From Apostichopus japonicus (Eukaryota > Echinodermata > Holothuroidea > Aspidochirotida > Stichopodidae): a DNA stretch of 64,000 bases. The translations under genes and the position numbers were made by a program. The stretch covers positions 40,579,631 to 40,643,630 of the forward strand of contig NC_092568.1 in the NCBI RefSeq assembly GCF_037975245.1. Reading direction: 5' to 3'. Positions 46,470-60,146 of the stretch are shown here, one piece after another. The number at the start of each line of letters is the position of its first letter. The first letter of the stretch is position 1. The notes beneath the pieces are model-generated. The model did no database searches and was not told the origin of the DNA. It saw only the letters and a list, made by a program, of their open reading frames with translations.

Positions 46470-47225
46470 AGAAACACAATTATGCAATCGATAAAGGAGG
46501 CAGCTCCCAATGTGATTTTGGATTGCTTCAGTGCATGCCAGGGATGTAGGGGGCGGGGTGGACACAAAGAGGAAAATGATTTTGAGTGGTGAAAATTTTT
46601 ATATAGGCAAACTTATTAGTTAATGCTTTAGGAATACTAACTTTAACGACAATGTACAGGTCACATAGACAAAAAAGTAGGGCGAATTCCCCTCCGCCTA
46701 GTTGCATTAAAACAACAAGAAATGCTTCACTGTCCAAAAAGTGGGGTGTATGTTAACCAGTATATTACTTTTCATAAGATATTGCATCAATATTTTCAAG
46801 GTCTATTTCAGTTGTGAATTAAAGTAACGAAACTATGCAAATAATACGGGAGGTAGCTCTCAATTTGATTTGGCATTTGGTCTGCATAGCACGAGATGGA
46901 AAATGGGTAAGGGTAGAGATTAAAGAAAAGGGGGAAGGTGTTTTGGAGTTGGGTAACATTAGTAAATGAAATATCTAACACTGATAATCGGTGGGCAGGC
47001 TTTCTCCCTCCCATATTTACAAGACAGGTGAATCGGTTCACTGCATACCAGGGGTGAAGGAGGTGTAAGGGCAGCGATTAAGAGAAAGAGGAAGATGTTT
47101 TGGAGTAGGTTCATTTAGTTTATAGATGGTATAAGTGAAATATCCAGGACTGCTACAACCTTGACCTCAATGGACAGGTCAGCCACAGAAAAGGAAGGGT
47201 GAGACATAACACCTCACCTAAGTTA
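46470..47225. repeat. degenerate dispersed or tandem repeat, 2-3 copies
   Basis: The blocks AGGCAGCTCCCAATTTGATT-like, GGAAGATGTTTTGGAGT, GAAATATCCAGGA and TGGGGTGTATGTTAACC recur within this stretch and at 40830-41000. Units are roughly 200-300 bp and strongly diverged. Confidence 0.4.
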
Positions 47226-48365
47226 CAAAAAGCCAAGGTACATTGGACAATTTTCCAGCCCCTCTCCAGTAGTATAGGGTGAAATCATGGAAAAAAACAA
47301 ATGAAGCTGTTAGTACTTGTTCCAAATGAGAAGAAGTGTTAAAACTTTGAAAAAACACATTCCTTTCGTCTAAATGTAAAAAAAAAGACAAGGATGGGGA
47401 AATGTACTGCAAGCAAATTAACTACATTTTCCATCTTGTTCGGTCTGGTTGCCTGCATAATCTACAAAAGAATACAAAAGCACAAATGAAGACATACTAC
47501 ATGCTATTTTAATTGTCACAGTTTATTAACGTACACAAAAGGTTTTACTTGTGTGATGTAATCCAACAGGATTGAATACAAAGCGTTTGGAATGGCAAGA
47601 TGTCACATAATATATCAATTGTGAGTTTACAAATATTCAAAAGTAGGACAGGTGGATGAACCATTAATGAATGGGTCTATAATGCATATAGGACAATACC
47701 AATTTGTGACATTTCACTTTAAACAATATCTGAAACAGAAGATCGTATCAACATGAAATGTTTAAGGCAGAATTCTGGCCTTGAAATCTTTTAGTACCAC
47801 AAAATAGCTGAATATGAGCCAAAGTTGTTTCCTACTTTAACATTAAGTGAAGTACATGGTGGCTACAGCACAACATGCATGAAATGAAGAATTCCAATGT
47901 TTGACAATATGCTTGGTTATTTTTATGCAAAGGAGGTCAAAGATGGCTACAACACAGAATGCATGAGATAATTAATTTCAATGTGTGACAGTACATTAAA
48001 TGATTTTTTTTATGCAAAATGATGTTAACTATGGCTGCAACACTGAATGCAAATGTTATATATTTTTAGGAAAATTCATGTCAAAACAATCGGATTGAAC
48101 AATGCAAAAACAACTCCAGAGATAAAAATGTTCCAATGAAAAATGAAGATTAACACAAGGTCATTTCATTACAATAATTCAATACAATTCAATATAATAA
48201 TTCAAATTTTAGAATGAAGGCGACTGTACTGGTGATAACTAGCTAAACTTTTTTTTTAAAGTCTCTTTTCTTTTTCCAATGTGACATATGCCTGCCACTA
48301 TTAAAGAAAAAAACTAGACAAAAACTCTCTAATACAAAGGTGTTGTGTACATATTTAACAATAAG
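47226..48365. other. no gene seen
   Basis: AT-rich DNA. It contains two or three diverged repeats of a motif with GGCTRCAACAC-ATGCATGA (about 47860, 47945 and 48030). Confidence 0.4.
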
Positions 48366-48557
48366 TTAAGTTAGATGAATAATTTTTTGAAGCTTTGACC
48401 TATAAGATTTTTTTTTCATTAAAAACTTTTTAGAAGAAGAACTTTCCTCTTCAAAGTAGTAACCGAAGGCAATATCTCTCTGTTTTCTACCAAAAAGTCT
48501 GTCAGCTCTTTCCTTTCTGCAAAGACAAAAAAGAATATCTATTGAATTTGGCATAGT

Positions 48558-48558
<1 letters not shown>

Positions 48559-48653
<95 letters not shown>
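48559..48653. repeat. TA microsatellite
   Basis: A TA run with a few interruptions at its left end. It is followed by a small palindrome (ACCTAATGTA and TACATTAGGT, 48654-48681). Confidence 0.9.
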
Positions 48654-48656
<3 letters not shown>

Positions 48657-49606
48657 AATGTAACATATGTACATTAGGTAGTAGGTATGTGAATCTCATC
48701 TTGTTTAACCTATCTACCATTATATTATAAACAATGTGTTAAATAGTGGATAAAGTATTTTTAGACATAGTGAGTCAGTGCAGCAGTTACTGCATGGTTT
48801 AGTTGTGAAAAGATTACCTGGCAAGCAGCCACAGCTTCCAGATCCCTCTTCAACGATTTACTTCATGACCCTTAACTGAACCAGATCCGTTGTTGTCTTG
48901 TCCACTTTTGTCTTGTTCCTGGAACATGAAAAAGATATTAGTATCAATGACCAACATACACGTATATGCAGTTATTACACATTTAAGCAAGTTACATATA
49001 GGTTTTATGAAATCCTCAGCTAAGACAGTGCTGTAAATTTCTCCTAGTACATATTGCCTTTGCCAGCCATCATACATAGGAACACTAACAGCTGATGTGA
49101 CCAATCAACAAGTTCCGGTTACTGAGAGTACATTCCATGTAGAACTGCAAATTGGTGATATAAACTACAATATATGTACTAAGTGTAATCCTGTACTATT
49201 AAGAGCTGCAGTTCTTATAGGTAACAACTCAACATGATGGTGTTTATTATTGAATTCCATCTCAGCTAGTTCATCTTAAATGAATTAAGATTTTTGTATC
49301 AACCAGATGATATGAGACTAATTAATGGGTGATCCTACCCTAACTTGAGAGTCAAGACTACCAGTCTCATGTTTACAAAATAATCATCAGCTAGAAACTG
49401 TCCAAATATTAGCAATCTACAGCAGCTTTTTGAATCTATAATAACAAAACCATAAAACATTAAGACAAGTAAACACTATGACAAAACACTCACTTTTCTT
49501 ACAATGCTTCTTCAATGGTGACCCATGGCAATCATCTGAATCAGTGTCTTCATCATCACTGTCACCTAAACATGGTAAATATTTTTACAGTATGTAACCT
49601 TTAAAG

Positions 49607-50705
49607 CAGGCGCGGCGGAACGGAAGAATTATTGGGGGGGCTAATGTGTGGAGACTATCTAAGCGGAGCGCCACCATCAGTTGGCGCGGAGCGTACAAGA
49701 AAATTTTGGGTTATTTCAAACCCCCAGATGGCCGGAAACGGCACTTCCCGTGTGTTTTTTGCTGCGAATACCTAGCCCTAAAATATGGGTCTCAAGTCTG
49801 CAATTTCTCAGATTGCACGTAAAAGTCTGTAAAAACATTGTAATTTGTATATTCGATGGTGTTTTAAGAGAGTACAGTAGCTATTATACTCGTAGTGTAC
49901 TCGCAAAGACGTTTTTGAGTGTAGTAAGGGCAGTGGCGGAGCTAGGGGTATTGGTCGGGGGGGGGGCAAGAATGGTCTGTAGGGGCGCTTTCGACACTAT
50001 CTAAGCGGAGCGCCACCACAGGTTGGCGTGGAGCGTACAGAAAAATTTTGAGTAAAGATACTCCCTAGACTGCAGGAAATGACCCTTTCCGGGCCTTGCT
50101 AATTTGCAGATAAACGGAGAATAAATAGGTGTCGTCGGCATTTTGTCGGAAAATTACACCAACAGAATATGACAAATGTCAATAGGTATATGAGAGCGCA
50201 ATAAAATAGTCAATAATAGCGAATAAGTAAAAAGTATAGTGAAAAGCTGAAAAGGGCGCCAGCAGTCCATTTGAGTCTGTCGGGGGGGGGGGGCATCCGC
50301 CCCCTGACTGTATATATGGACGCTCCGCCACTAAGTAAGGGGATGTTGGAGAACTGGCTGAAATGAGGCAATTCATTGGCCTAAGACGAAGTTGTGTTAC
50401 GCTTACTGGTACTCACACTCACTGCTTCCACTTTTCACGGGGCGTGAAGACGCGGTTGGGGTGACAATGTGGTCTATAGCCAGGGGACGGGCCGAGGGTC
50501 CCACAGCAATTACTAAAATTATTACACCTATATAGTATACGTGTGCATCGGACAGATCGACAAGTATGTATTGAAAAATGGGCAGATGCACGTTTCGGAG
50601 CCTTGGTAAATATTGGGGGGGCTTATCATGCATTTGCCCCCTCAACTTTTTCATTGGGGGCTGAGCCCCCCCAAGCCCCCCCCCCCCCCGGTTCCGCCGC
50701 CACTG
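49607..50705 (+). mobile_element. hAT-like non-autonomous element with perfect 8-bp TSD (outer)
   Basis: CTTTAAAG flanks both ends (49599-49606 and 50706-50713). The termini CAGGCGCGGCGGAAC and inverted CAGTGGCGGCGGAAC match at 13 of 15 positions. The family core (CTATCTAAGCGGAGCGCCAC, then AGTTGGCGCGGAGCGTACA) lies 45-90 bp inside the left end. There is no transposase. A second element is inserted at 49931-50333. Confidence 0.9.
49931..50333 (+). mobile_element. nested hAT-like MITE with perfect 8-bp TSD (inner)
   Basis: AGTAAGGG flanks both ends (49923-49930 and 50334-50341). The termini are CAGTGGCGGAGC and inverted TAGTGGCGGAGC. The 403-bp element has the same core 70 bp inside its left end as the element it sits in, so one family inserted into itself. 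Confidence 0.9.
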
Positions 50706-52904
50706 CTTTAAAGTAGATATTCACTTTTACAACACTGCATGTTAAAATGTTAATTCAAGCAAAATAATCATTATTTGCAATTTTCAAACTTGATTGCAGA
50801 TCCGTTCCCTTCAGATTTGCAAGAAATTTCATATTTCATCTTGAATGCCTTGCTATGCTTCCCAGGAAAGTTGATCAATTTAAAGGGTAAACATTTATTT
50901 TCACTTAAATTAACAAAATGTGCCCAAAACTTTTAACTATTTTTTAATCACTATTTTTAAGTTCCCAGGAGTTCTTATTCACGAGGAGCATATATGTTAG
51001 ATGAAACACATACTTGTGCTTAAAGTATCAAACTGATAAACAATGCTGCAATCTATTTTTACTTTTATTTCCTAAAAATTACTATTTGAACTTACTCATT
51101 AAAACCCCAGATTCGCTGTTAGCGTAAAGTCCCTTGTCTTTACATCTTCCTACAATGATAATATGACAAATGAACAGCAGTGGTAAAGGGGTAGGCTATT
51201 CTCAAAGATAACATGATACGTGTGACAAATGTTACTGATTGTTTCAATAATTCATGCGATGTAAACATTTTATGATATGAAGAACTGATATAAGACAAAT
51301 TCTACAAATGGCAAGCAATGAAGAAGTAACCTTCCTTTGAAAATAACCTAGCTACCAATGACTGCTCATCCTAAAGCACATTCAAATAAGTCAGTGGACA
51401 CCAGCAAAAGTTCCCCAACCATCTGTCCTCCTCTCAATACCCATAGTTTTCTTGTAATCTTTCAAAAAAAACTATTTCATTATTCAACTACAACAAGATA
51501 CTACTAACATCATTTTCAACCAGGACCAAAACAAGAATGTTTCTATGACTAATGAATGAGCTAATGAATTGAGACAGAAAAAAATGGGTGCACCTCAGTA
51601 TATCGGATCATTTAAGAGCTGTAAACACAAAAAGAAATAAACTCATTCTGTTTTTGGTTCTCTGCAAAGGTGGGTCACTCTCTTCATTACAGTTCCCATC
51701 TCATATATTAAAGACCAAGCAGAACAATGTCTGTATCTCTTTGTATAAATGCATGTAAGCTCAAAAGTCAAAACTTAGAAAATGGCTTAGCTGTATTAGA
51801 AAATACGCATACACAGCATTTCTTTTTGGGGTGCAGTTGTATCAAGGTGTGATTTTGTGACTTAATAACAGGATTACAAAGGAAACAAGGAAAACAATGA
51901 GCTTATGAAATTGAGAACACAATTAAGCATCAAACAATTTAAAAAGAATGATTAACAAACTCTGGATACAACGTTTTCCAACTTGTACCACAACTGAATC
52001 GGTGTGCGATTGCTGTCAGCTTGACATATTGTGACATACCTTGACATGTACTCAATAACAGATATCTGTTTACATATTCAATTTAATGGTAAACTAAGTT
52101 TAGTGAGAAACCATTTTTTTGACAAAAAAGGATTACAAGTTTTTCAGACTTTGACCTTTTCTGACCTCAAATGACTTTTGATCTCCTTCAAAAACCATAG
52201 CAATCATTGATCTTCTCCCGCGGATTACCAACACAACCAGTTTGAAGTTAAGGCAACTTTTACTTCTCCGAGGCACACACATCACTCACGACTGGATAGA
52301 TTTCTTTTACCTTCATCAAGGAATAACAAATACCTAAACTAACAAGCCAGACGATATCTACACTCTTTCAACCTGCATGGCTATAACAGGATTTCAGATT
52401 TAAAGTTTTACAGAAACAAGTATTTCCAAGAAGTGTTCTGAAAGATTTTGCACCCACATGTAACTTTGTAATAGCTAGACTTACTTATCAGCATACTCTA
52501 GTTGCATTGGTATTCCAGTACCTTCTGCCTTCCCTGTTTGGAGAAAGAAATATCACACAAATCATGGGACACTCACTCTTGATAGTCAAAATCTTATAGC
52601 TTACTATGTATAACAAAAGTATGTAAGGACCCGTGTATTACTTGATCCCAAAACCTCAAGATACCAAGATCAGATCTGCACTGAAGGATGTTTTTCTTTA
52701 CTTATAGGACAACTTGCTTTAAAGGGTGTTAAGACTCGCGCACAAAGGAACGTCTCATGCCGGTAATCTGACCTAGTTTCGAATGAGGTGTAACGGAAGT
52801 GTTAGACACCACCATCGATCCCAGAAAATACACACACAACTTGCTACCGTTGCTAATTAGACACTAGTGCAGTCAGTACATGCAGCTACGGTCAATACTA
52901 ACAA

Positions 52905-53085
52905 CACAGTGTGCATATAGTAGCAGCGATGGACATTTCAGGTCTAGATAAAAGATAACAAGGTATCACGTTTCATTACTGTCTGCACTTTGTAGCGACA
53001 CGAACAAAACGTCACTTGCAAGCAACGGAAAGTTAACTTTTTCAGATGGCCGCACACGGTTTGGGGCGAGTCTTCAATGCCTTTA
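52905..53085. repeat. ~180-bp dispersed repeat (copy 2)
   Basis: Partner of 28549-28729, in the same orientation. It lies between two exons of the recombinase-like gene, 45 bp from the recombinase exon. Confidence 0.6.
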
Positions 53086-53129
53086 ATACTGACAAAAAGA
53101 CATTCCCTTATACCTTTATCAAAACAGTG

Positions 53130-53355
53130 TTACTGCTTGCCAACTTTTGTAATTGTAGTGACTGCCAGAGGAGCCTGGTAAACATGTTTATTAATGGCAG
53201 ATGAATGCCCCATGTGGTCATAGAATCTGTCTCTTTCATACTCTGGGATGTCGAACATTGCATAGAGGGTACTCGTTCGGTAACGCATAGACGTATCAGT
53301 AATTTTGTCAATACATTCCACTTTCACTCCTTTCGCAATTTGAACTTTAGTCCTA
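53130..53355 (-). CDS. exon with tyrosine-recombinase catalytic C terminus
   Basis: After the acceptor attgcag (53356-53358) the open frame of about 75 codons holds M-R-Y-R-T-S-T-L-Y-A and, 20 residues on, H-M-G-H-S-S-A-I-N-K-H-V-Y-Q. This aligns with the L-R-H-x-x-A-T and L-G-H-S-x-x-x-T-x-x-Y boxes of tyrosine recombinases: Arg of box II, the second His, and the nucleophilic Tyr. The usual His after that Arg is Tyr here. Such domains occur in Cryptons, DIRS elements and domesticated derivatives. A donor GTAACA follows at 53133; otherwise a stop ends the frame at 53130. The remainder of the catalytic domain (first Arg, Lys) should lie upstream and was not found. Confidence 0.55.
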
Positions 53356-53359
53356 CTGC

Positions 53360-53760
53360 AATGAGACGTGTCTATTTTCTAACGGGAAAACTGCAGACAT
53401 TGTTGTTATGATCGTTATATATGAACTTTGACCCGCACACCACGTCATAAAACGTTACTTTCATTATTAAACCTTCCCGGCGCCATTTCTATACCGATTG
53501 TTTCCTCATCGCTTCCTTTAAGGTCAGTATGATTTAGGTAACACATTCTGTAGAAAGTATCTTGTAATATCTAAATATCAGTGTCATAGTGTAAGACATA
53601 CATTAGAAACTTAAGTGATATAGACTGCATAGCATTGTGTAATTTCTTTCTTCTTATCTCCTTTTTGGATTTAAGATTCACTGTGTAATGCAGTTATAGG
53701 CTGTATGCAGCTATATATAGGAATATTGTGATATACATACACACAGTTCTTCATGTAAAC
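53360..53760. other. no gene seen
   Basis: Upstream of the recombinase exon; AT-rich, with no further exon recognised. Confidence 0.4.
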
Positions 53761-54115
53761 CAGTGGCGTAGGAAGGTACTTTTGAGTGGGGGGGGGGGGC
53801 TGAAGACTGATGGCCGGCCTGGGGAGGGTCTTAAGGGGAGGGGGTGTCCCCCTCCCCTTTGGATTTTTTTTGCATTTCCAGGTGGTCTCAGATGCAATTT
53901 GGTGCAATATAGCACACTTCAACACCCACTCCATTTTGTAAATATTTTCACCTGTCCTTAGATGCAATTTGGGATTTTTTTCTCATTTGGAAATGAAAAA
54001 GGGGTTTTCTGACTTGCGGAGCGGGGGAGGGACGGAATGATACTTCCGCCCCCCATATTTTTCACTGGGGGCTGGTGCCCCCAGGCCCCCAGCCCCCCCG
54101 GTTCCTACGCCCTTG
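53761..54115. mobile_element. hAT-like MITE, 355 bp
   Basis: The ends CAGTGGCGTAGGAA and inverted CAAGGGCGTAGGAA match at 12 of 14 positions, with G/C runs just inside. The flanking octamers (atgtaaac and gtataaat) agree at only 5 of 8, so the target duplication is decayed or the ends are slightly off. Confidence 0.7.
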
Positions 54116-54478
54116 GTATAAATAATGAACCTATCAAAATTAAAGGTCTAATACTAACACATGTATAGCTTTTGACTTCCTCATTACGGTCATAATGGAG
54201 GGGATGAGGGTGGGGTGGGGGGGGGGGTGTTATTTCCATTTGACAGTTGCTGTTCTTTTATTCCAGTTCTTTGAGTTGAATTCTGCAATTTTCCCCCAAG
54301 ACCGTTTCAATTTATAAGAATGAACGTGAAAGTACCTTTTCGCTTATCTATTACATGTTTAGACATATACATAAACTTTGACATTTATAGGAAATTTTTT
54401 ACAGTTAGCTTGATTTTGTATACGTGATTGTTACAAACACTGCATATCACCCCTTCTCCTTGGTAACCTCATCTCATT

Positions 54479-54808
54479 TCATTTTGGCGATTTCAATGGT
54501 AAGTTTCGCAGTCGGTTACCCTCCTTACTGACCGCAACACATCTCGGGGGTTTTATACCCCTACATTTATCCCAATCAATATAACTGTTTTCTCGTGTTA
54601 GCACATCGGTTCGTAACTGAATTACAAAATATCGCTGCTGTGGGTACACGCTTACAATAACATTTAAAGCAGCCCCAAAAATGGCTGATGAAAGTGTCGG
54701 AACAACCAGATGGAAGCCACTCCCAGCGGTTACTGCCTTTAAATACATCACATTTTCGGCACAAGAGTATAGTTTGCTAGCTAAACCTGCCTTAAGTTCA
54801 TACTGCAT
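54479..54808 (-). other. 109-codon open frame, possible TE-gene exon
   Basis: It encodes a Leu/Val-rich protein with a V-S-V-Y-P block preceded by L-S-S-A-I. This arrangement recalls a conserved block of vertnin/OTU-like repetitive genes in invertebrate genomes; that resemblance is from memory and weak. It lies 1.1 kb upstream of the recombinase exon on the same strand and could be part of that locus. No splice borders were settled. Confidence 0.25.
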
Positions 54809-55354
54809 CTACCTAAGCCGACCTTTGACCCCCACCTAACACAGAAAGGAGGCTCTACTATATACGGGGAAGTCGACTCATCATAACTTTCACATCTTCA
54901 TTGAGACCTGACATGACCTGACCTGAAATTTCGTGCAGTTTTGTCTTCTGCAAACTTTAAATGAGCTTTCACATACACCAAATAGTGGAGCTATTTTCAT
55001 TTGGGTTATCTACCATGCATGTATATATAATCTCTTTTGAAGGTGAAGTTCTCAAGATAAAGTAGTTATGATATTTTGACCATTATGACCTCTGCAGACC
55101 CCAAGCGACTTTCGATCTCCATCCAAAATAATAGGGTTCTTGTACTCAGTATAAGAAAGACATGCCAAATGTGATGTAACCTATCTTGATATCGTGTGTA
55201 TAAGGTTGTTTAAGGTTTGTGTTTATAAGGCTTTACAGAGTGTGACCTTCGATGACCCCAAAGGACCTTTGACCTCCACGTTAAAACAATAATGTACTTG
55301 TAATCATTAAACGGAAGCCACCTGCAAAATATGAGAGCCAATGCGGCAGGTATA
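54809..55354. other. no gene seen
   Basis: Contains diverged TGACCTTTGACCTC-like motifs (about 55080-55110 and 55240-55280), also seen near 52150-52190. These are degenerate dispersed sequences. Confidence 0.35.
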
Positions 55355-55400
55355 TATATATATAGATAGATGTATGACGGACCGACGAACGGACGAACAG

Positions 55401-56249
55401 ATGGATGGATGGATGGATGGATGGATGGATGGATGGATGGATGGATGGATGGATGGATGGATGGATGGATGGATGGATGGATGGATGGATGGATGGATGG
55501 ATGGATGGATGGATGGATGGATGGATGGATGGATGGATGGATGGATGGATGGATGGATGGATGGATGGATGGATGGATGGATGGATGGATGGATGGATGG
55601 ATGGATGGATGGATGGATGGATGGATGGATGGATGGATGGATGGATGGATGGATGGATGGATGGATGGATGGATGGATGGATGGATGGATGGATGGATGG
55701 ATGGATGGATGGATGGATGGATGGATGGATGGATGGATGGATGGATGGATGGATGGATGGATGGATGGATGGATGGATGGATGGATGGATGGATGGATGG
55801 ATGGATGGATGGATGGATGGATGGATGGATGGATGGATGGATGGATGGATGGATGGATGGATGGATGGATGGATGGATGGATGGATGGATGGATGGATGG
55901 ATGGATGGATGGATGGATGGATGGATGGATGGATGGATGGATGGATGGATGGATGGATGGATGGATGGATGGATGGATGGATGGATGGATGGATGGATGG
56001 ATGGATGGATGGATGGATGGATGGATGGATGGATGGATGGATGGATGGATGGATGGATGGATGGATGGATGGATGGATGGATGGATGGATGGATGGATGG
56101 ATGGATGGATGGATGGATGGATGGATGGATGGATGGATGGATGGATGGATGGATGGATGGATGGATGGATGGATGGATGGATGGATGGATGGATGGATGG
56201 ATGGATGGATGGATGGATGGATGGATGGATGGATGGATGGATGGATGGA
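55401..56249. repeat. (GGAT)n microsatellite, ~850 bp
   Basis: More than 210 uninterrupted ATGG units; the left edge has mutated units (GACGGACCGACGAACGG). The long frames of M-D-G-W or I-H-P-S repeats in it are not genes. Confidence 0.98.
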
Positions 56250-56851
56250 TATAATTACTTGGGCATGGCAGGATTACGAAGGTGACCAACGTTATTGTAG
56301 CAAATTTTGCGAAGTTCATTTTGCCTAGACAGAAGAAAATATAAGAAATAAGTACCAACAAATCGAATAAACAAATTGCAAGCCAACGAGGTGATCGATT
56401 TGAATTTTCAATACTGGTTACACTGCAGTCCTAACCTACGACCTAAAACAGCAAATTATAGACTTATTCTTCTAATTGAATTTAAAATAAATTTCTTGAG
56501 CTCTAACATACGTAAACGAATATTGCTTATAGAGCTGGTTCTAAACCGAATTAAATTTGGTTAAAATTAACATTTGTTCAAACTTCTTTATTTATTCGCT
56601 TAATGACATGGGCAATACAGTGATATAGGATTGTGTGTTATCTAGGGGTGCCCTAACTTGGTAAATTTATTTGAGGATTTGGGGGGGGGGGTGGTGAGGG
56701 AGAGGGAGAGGGTTTCCCTGAGGTACTCGTGTTTCTAAGTTCGGTAACGAATTCACTATACATCATCCTCATAAAATTTCAATAGGATGAATTATTAACA
56801 TATGAAAAGGTTAAAACAAACAAACAAACAAATTGAAAAGATATACTTGAG

Positions 56852-56901
<50 letters not shown>

Positions 56902-58025
56902 CAGGTGACGATAACGAATGACAGACTAACTGACTAACAGACTAACATGCTATTAAACCACGATTTTGTTTCTAAAGATAACTGTTTGGCGCAACTATTC
57001 TGATATGTTAACGCCCGCGAAAGTAGAATTGTTCGTCAGTCAGTGTTTCTATAGTCCTGGTTGTATATTTTCATATAGCTGAACTCTCTACCTATGCCAG
57101 TCATAGGTTAGTTCCTCAAGTGCAACCCAAACAAGCAGTGGGAAATCGTAGCTCTTTAGCCTCAAATGACATGTTTTGTTTAGGCCATCCAAATGGTGCC
57201 CTGTTGTTTAAATGAAATTAAACAGAACATGTTTTGATTGAGTTCTTAGAAATAATGAAACAATGGATTAATATTTTAACATTTCGGCATAGACTTAGGA
57301 GCCGATGCCATCATTGTGTTATCCTTAAAGGAGCGTTTCAGAGATTAGGCATAGTTAAAAGGTGAATCATATTGAAATCCCGGAATAGCTGCGTAGAGTC
57401 ATGCTGGGAAGTCCATCATTAAGCTATCTTTGCGCGTATGTATAGGTTAGTCTGCCGCACTGGATTAAGGGGCTGGTTCTTTTGCTTCTCAATCGATTGT
57501 AATTAGAAAGATCAATTTCATTCATATCGATGACAGTCGATTGGGCCTATTATCATGGTCATCGCAGCCTGTTGCAAGGAACTGTTTACTAACGCTGACA
57601 TCACACTATTATGTCACCCGATTCCACGCTTCTAAGCACTCCCGTCGACAGTATGAACAGGCTTAACGCTCAATTTAATAGACACAGCATATATGCTCAT
57701 ACGATCACGAAGAAGAATTGCTTTGAACATGACACGAAAGGTTATCTTGGGGGCTTGGGGGGGGGGGGGGGTGTTGTACATTGCACTATCTATGTTACCA
57801 AGGGACCAGACCAGAAGAGTATCCACTTATTTCTGGTTCCTCAGTCTACTTACATCTTACGAAGAAGAAATTGTCCCAACTATTTGATCATCGAGTCGCA
57901 AAGTTTCTCTAATTGCGGAAACATAACTTACAGAAACTAATAACCTCGTTGTCTTTTCAACGACAGGCAGTGTAAATTTCAGCAAAGTAACCACTTGAAA
58001 ACCTTCTTTGTCCCAGCCTTCGGAC
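56250..58025. other. 1.8 kb without a recognisable gene
   Basis: Holds G runs near 56681 and 57757 and a TA tract at about 56850-56898. Open frames are short and without signature. Confidence 0.4.
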
Positions 58026-58502
58026 GTATGGAAAGCCGTTTTAACATTTAATAAGGAATTTCAGATATCTCGAAATAATTTCAGATATCTCAAATTAAAT
58101 TACAGATATCTCCAATTTATTTAAGATATCTGAAATAGAATTTCAGATATCTCGAATTCAATTTCAGATATCTGAAATAGAATTGCAGATATCTCGAATT
58201 CAATTGCAGATATCTGAAATAGTATTTCAGATATCTCGAATTCAATTTCGGATATCTCGAATTCAATTTCAGATATCTCGAATTCAATTTCAGATATCTG
58301 AATTAGAATTTCAGATATCTCGAATTCTATTTTAGATATCTCGAATTCAATTTCAGATATCTGAAATAAAATTTCTGATATCTCGAATTAAATTTAAGAT
58401 ATCTCCATTTAATTCCAGATATCTGAAATAAATTTCAGATATCTCGAATGAAATTGAAGTTATCTCTAATTATTGAATAAATGTTAACATGGCGTTCCAT
58501 AC
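58026..58502. mobile_element. MITE with AGATATCT/GAATTC palindrome array
   Basis: The ends GTATGGAAAGCCGTTTTAAC and inverted GTATGGAACGCCATGTTAAC are near-matching terminal repeats extending to about 27 bp. TA lies just inside the outermost base on both sides and could be the target duplication. The whole interior is about 18 units of 20-23 bp in which AGATATCT alternates with GAATTC or a close variant. Non-coding. Confidence 0.8.
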
Positions 58503-60138
<1,636 letters not shown>

Positions 60139-60146
60139 TTCTTGAT

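Larger units (their letters stand above)
48366..53355 (-). pseudogene. multi-exon TE-like gene with tyrosine-recombinase motif
   Basis: Minus-strand exons with GT/AG borders: 53130-53355 (recombinase C-terminal motif), 52485-52533 (K-A-E-G-T-G-I-P-M-Q-L-E), 51096-51149, 49494-49565 (acidic D-S-D-D-E-D-T-D-S-D-D, then K-K-H-C-K-K), 48818-48918 and 48366-48516 (a Lys/Ser-rich C terminus after the acceptor tttttgtctttgcag). The join 51149..51096 to 49565..49494 is phase-perfect, completing a Ser codon. Other joins fail: the 48818-48918 exon has stops in every frame, and the first two exons do not join in phase. A decayed gene, or missing or misplaced exons, explains this. The intron at 49566-51095 carries nested hAT elements; another intron contains the 180-bp repeat. 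Confidence 0.5.

Noticed and set aside
55341..56361. 300-383-codon open frames on both strands
   Set aside because: They are translations of the GGAT microsatellite (M-D-G-W, I-H-P-S repeats) and vanish at its edges.
58040..58480. CRISPR-like regular repeats
   Set aside because: There are no unique spacers; the repeats are short palindromes inside a MITE of animal DNA.
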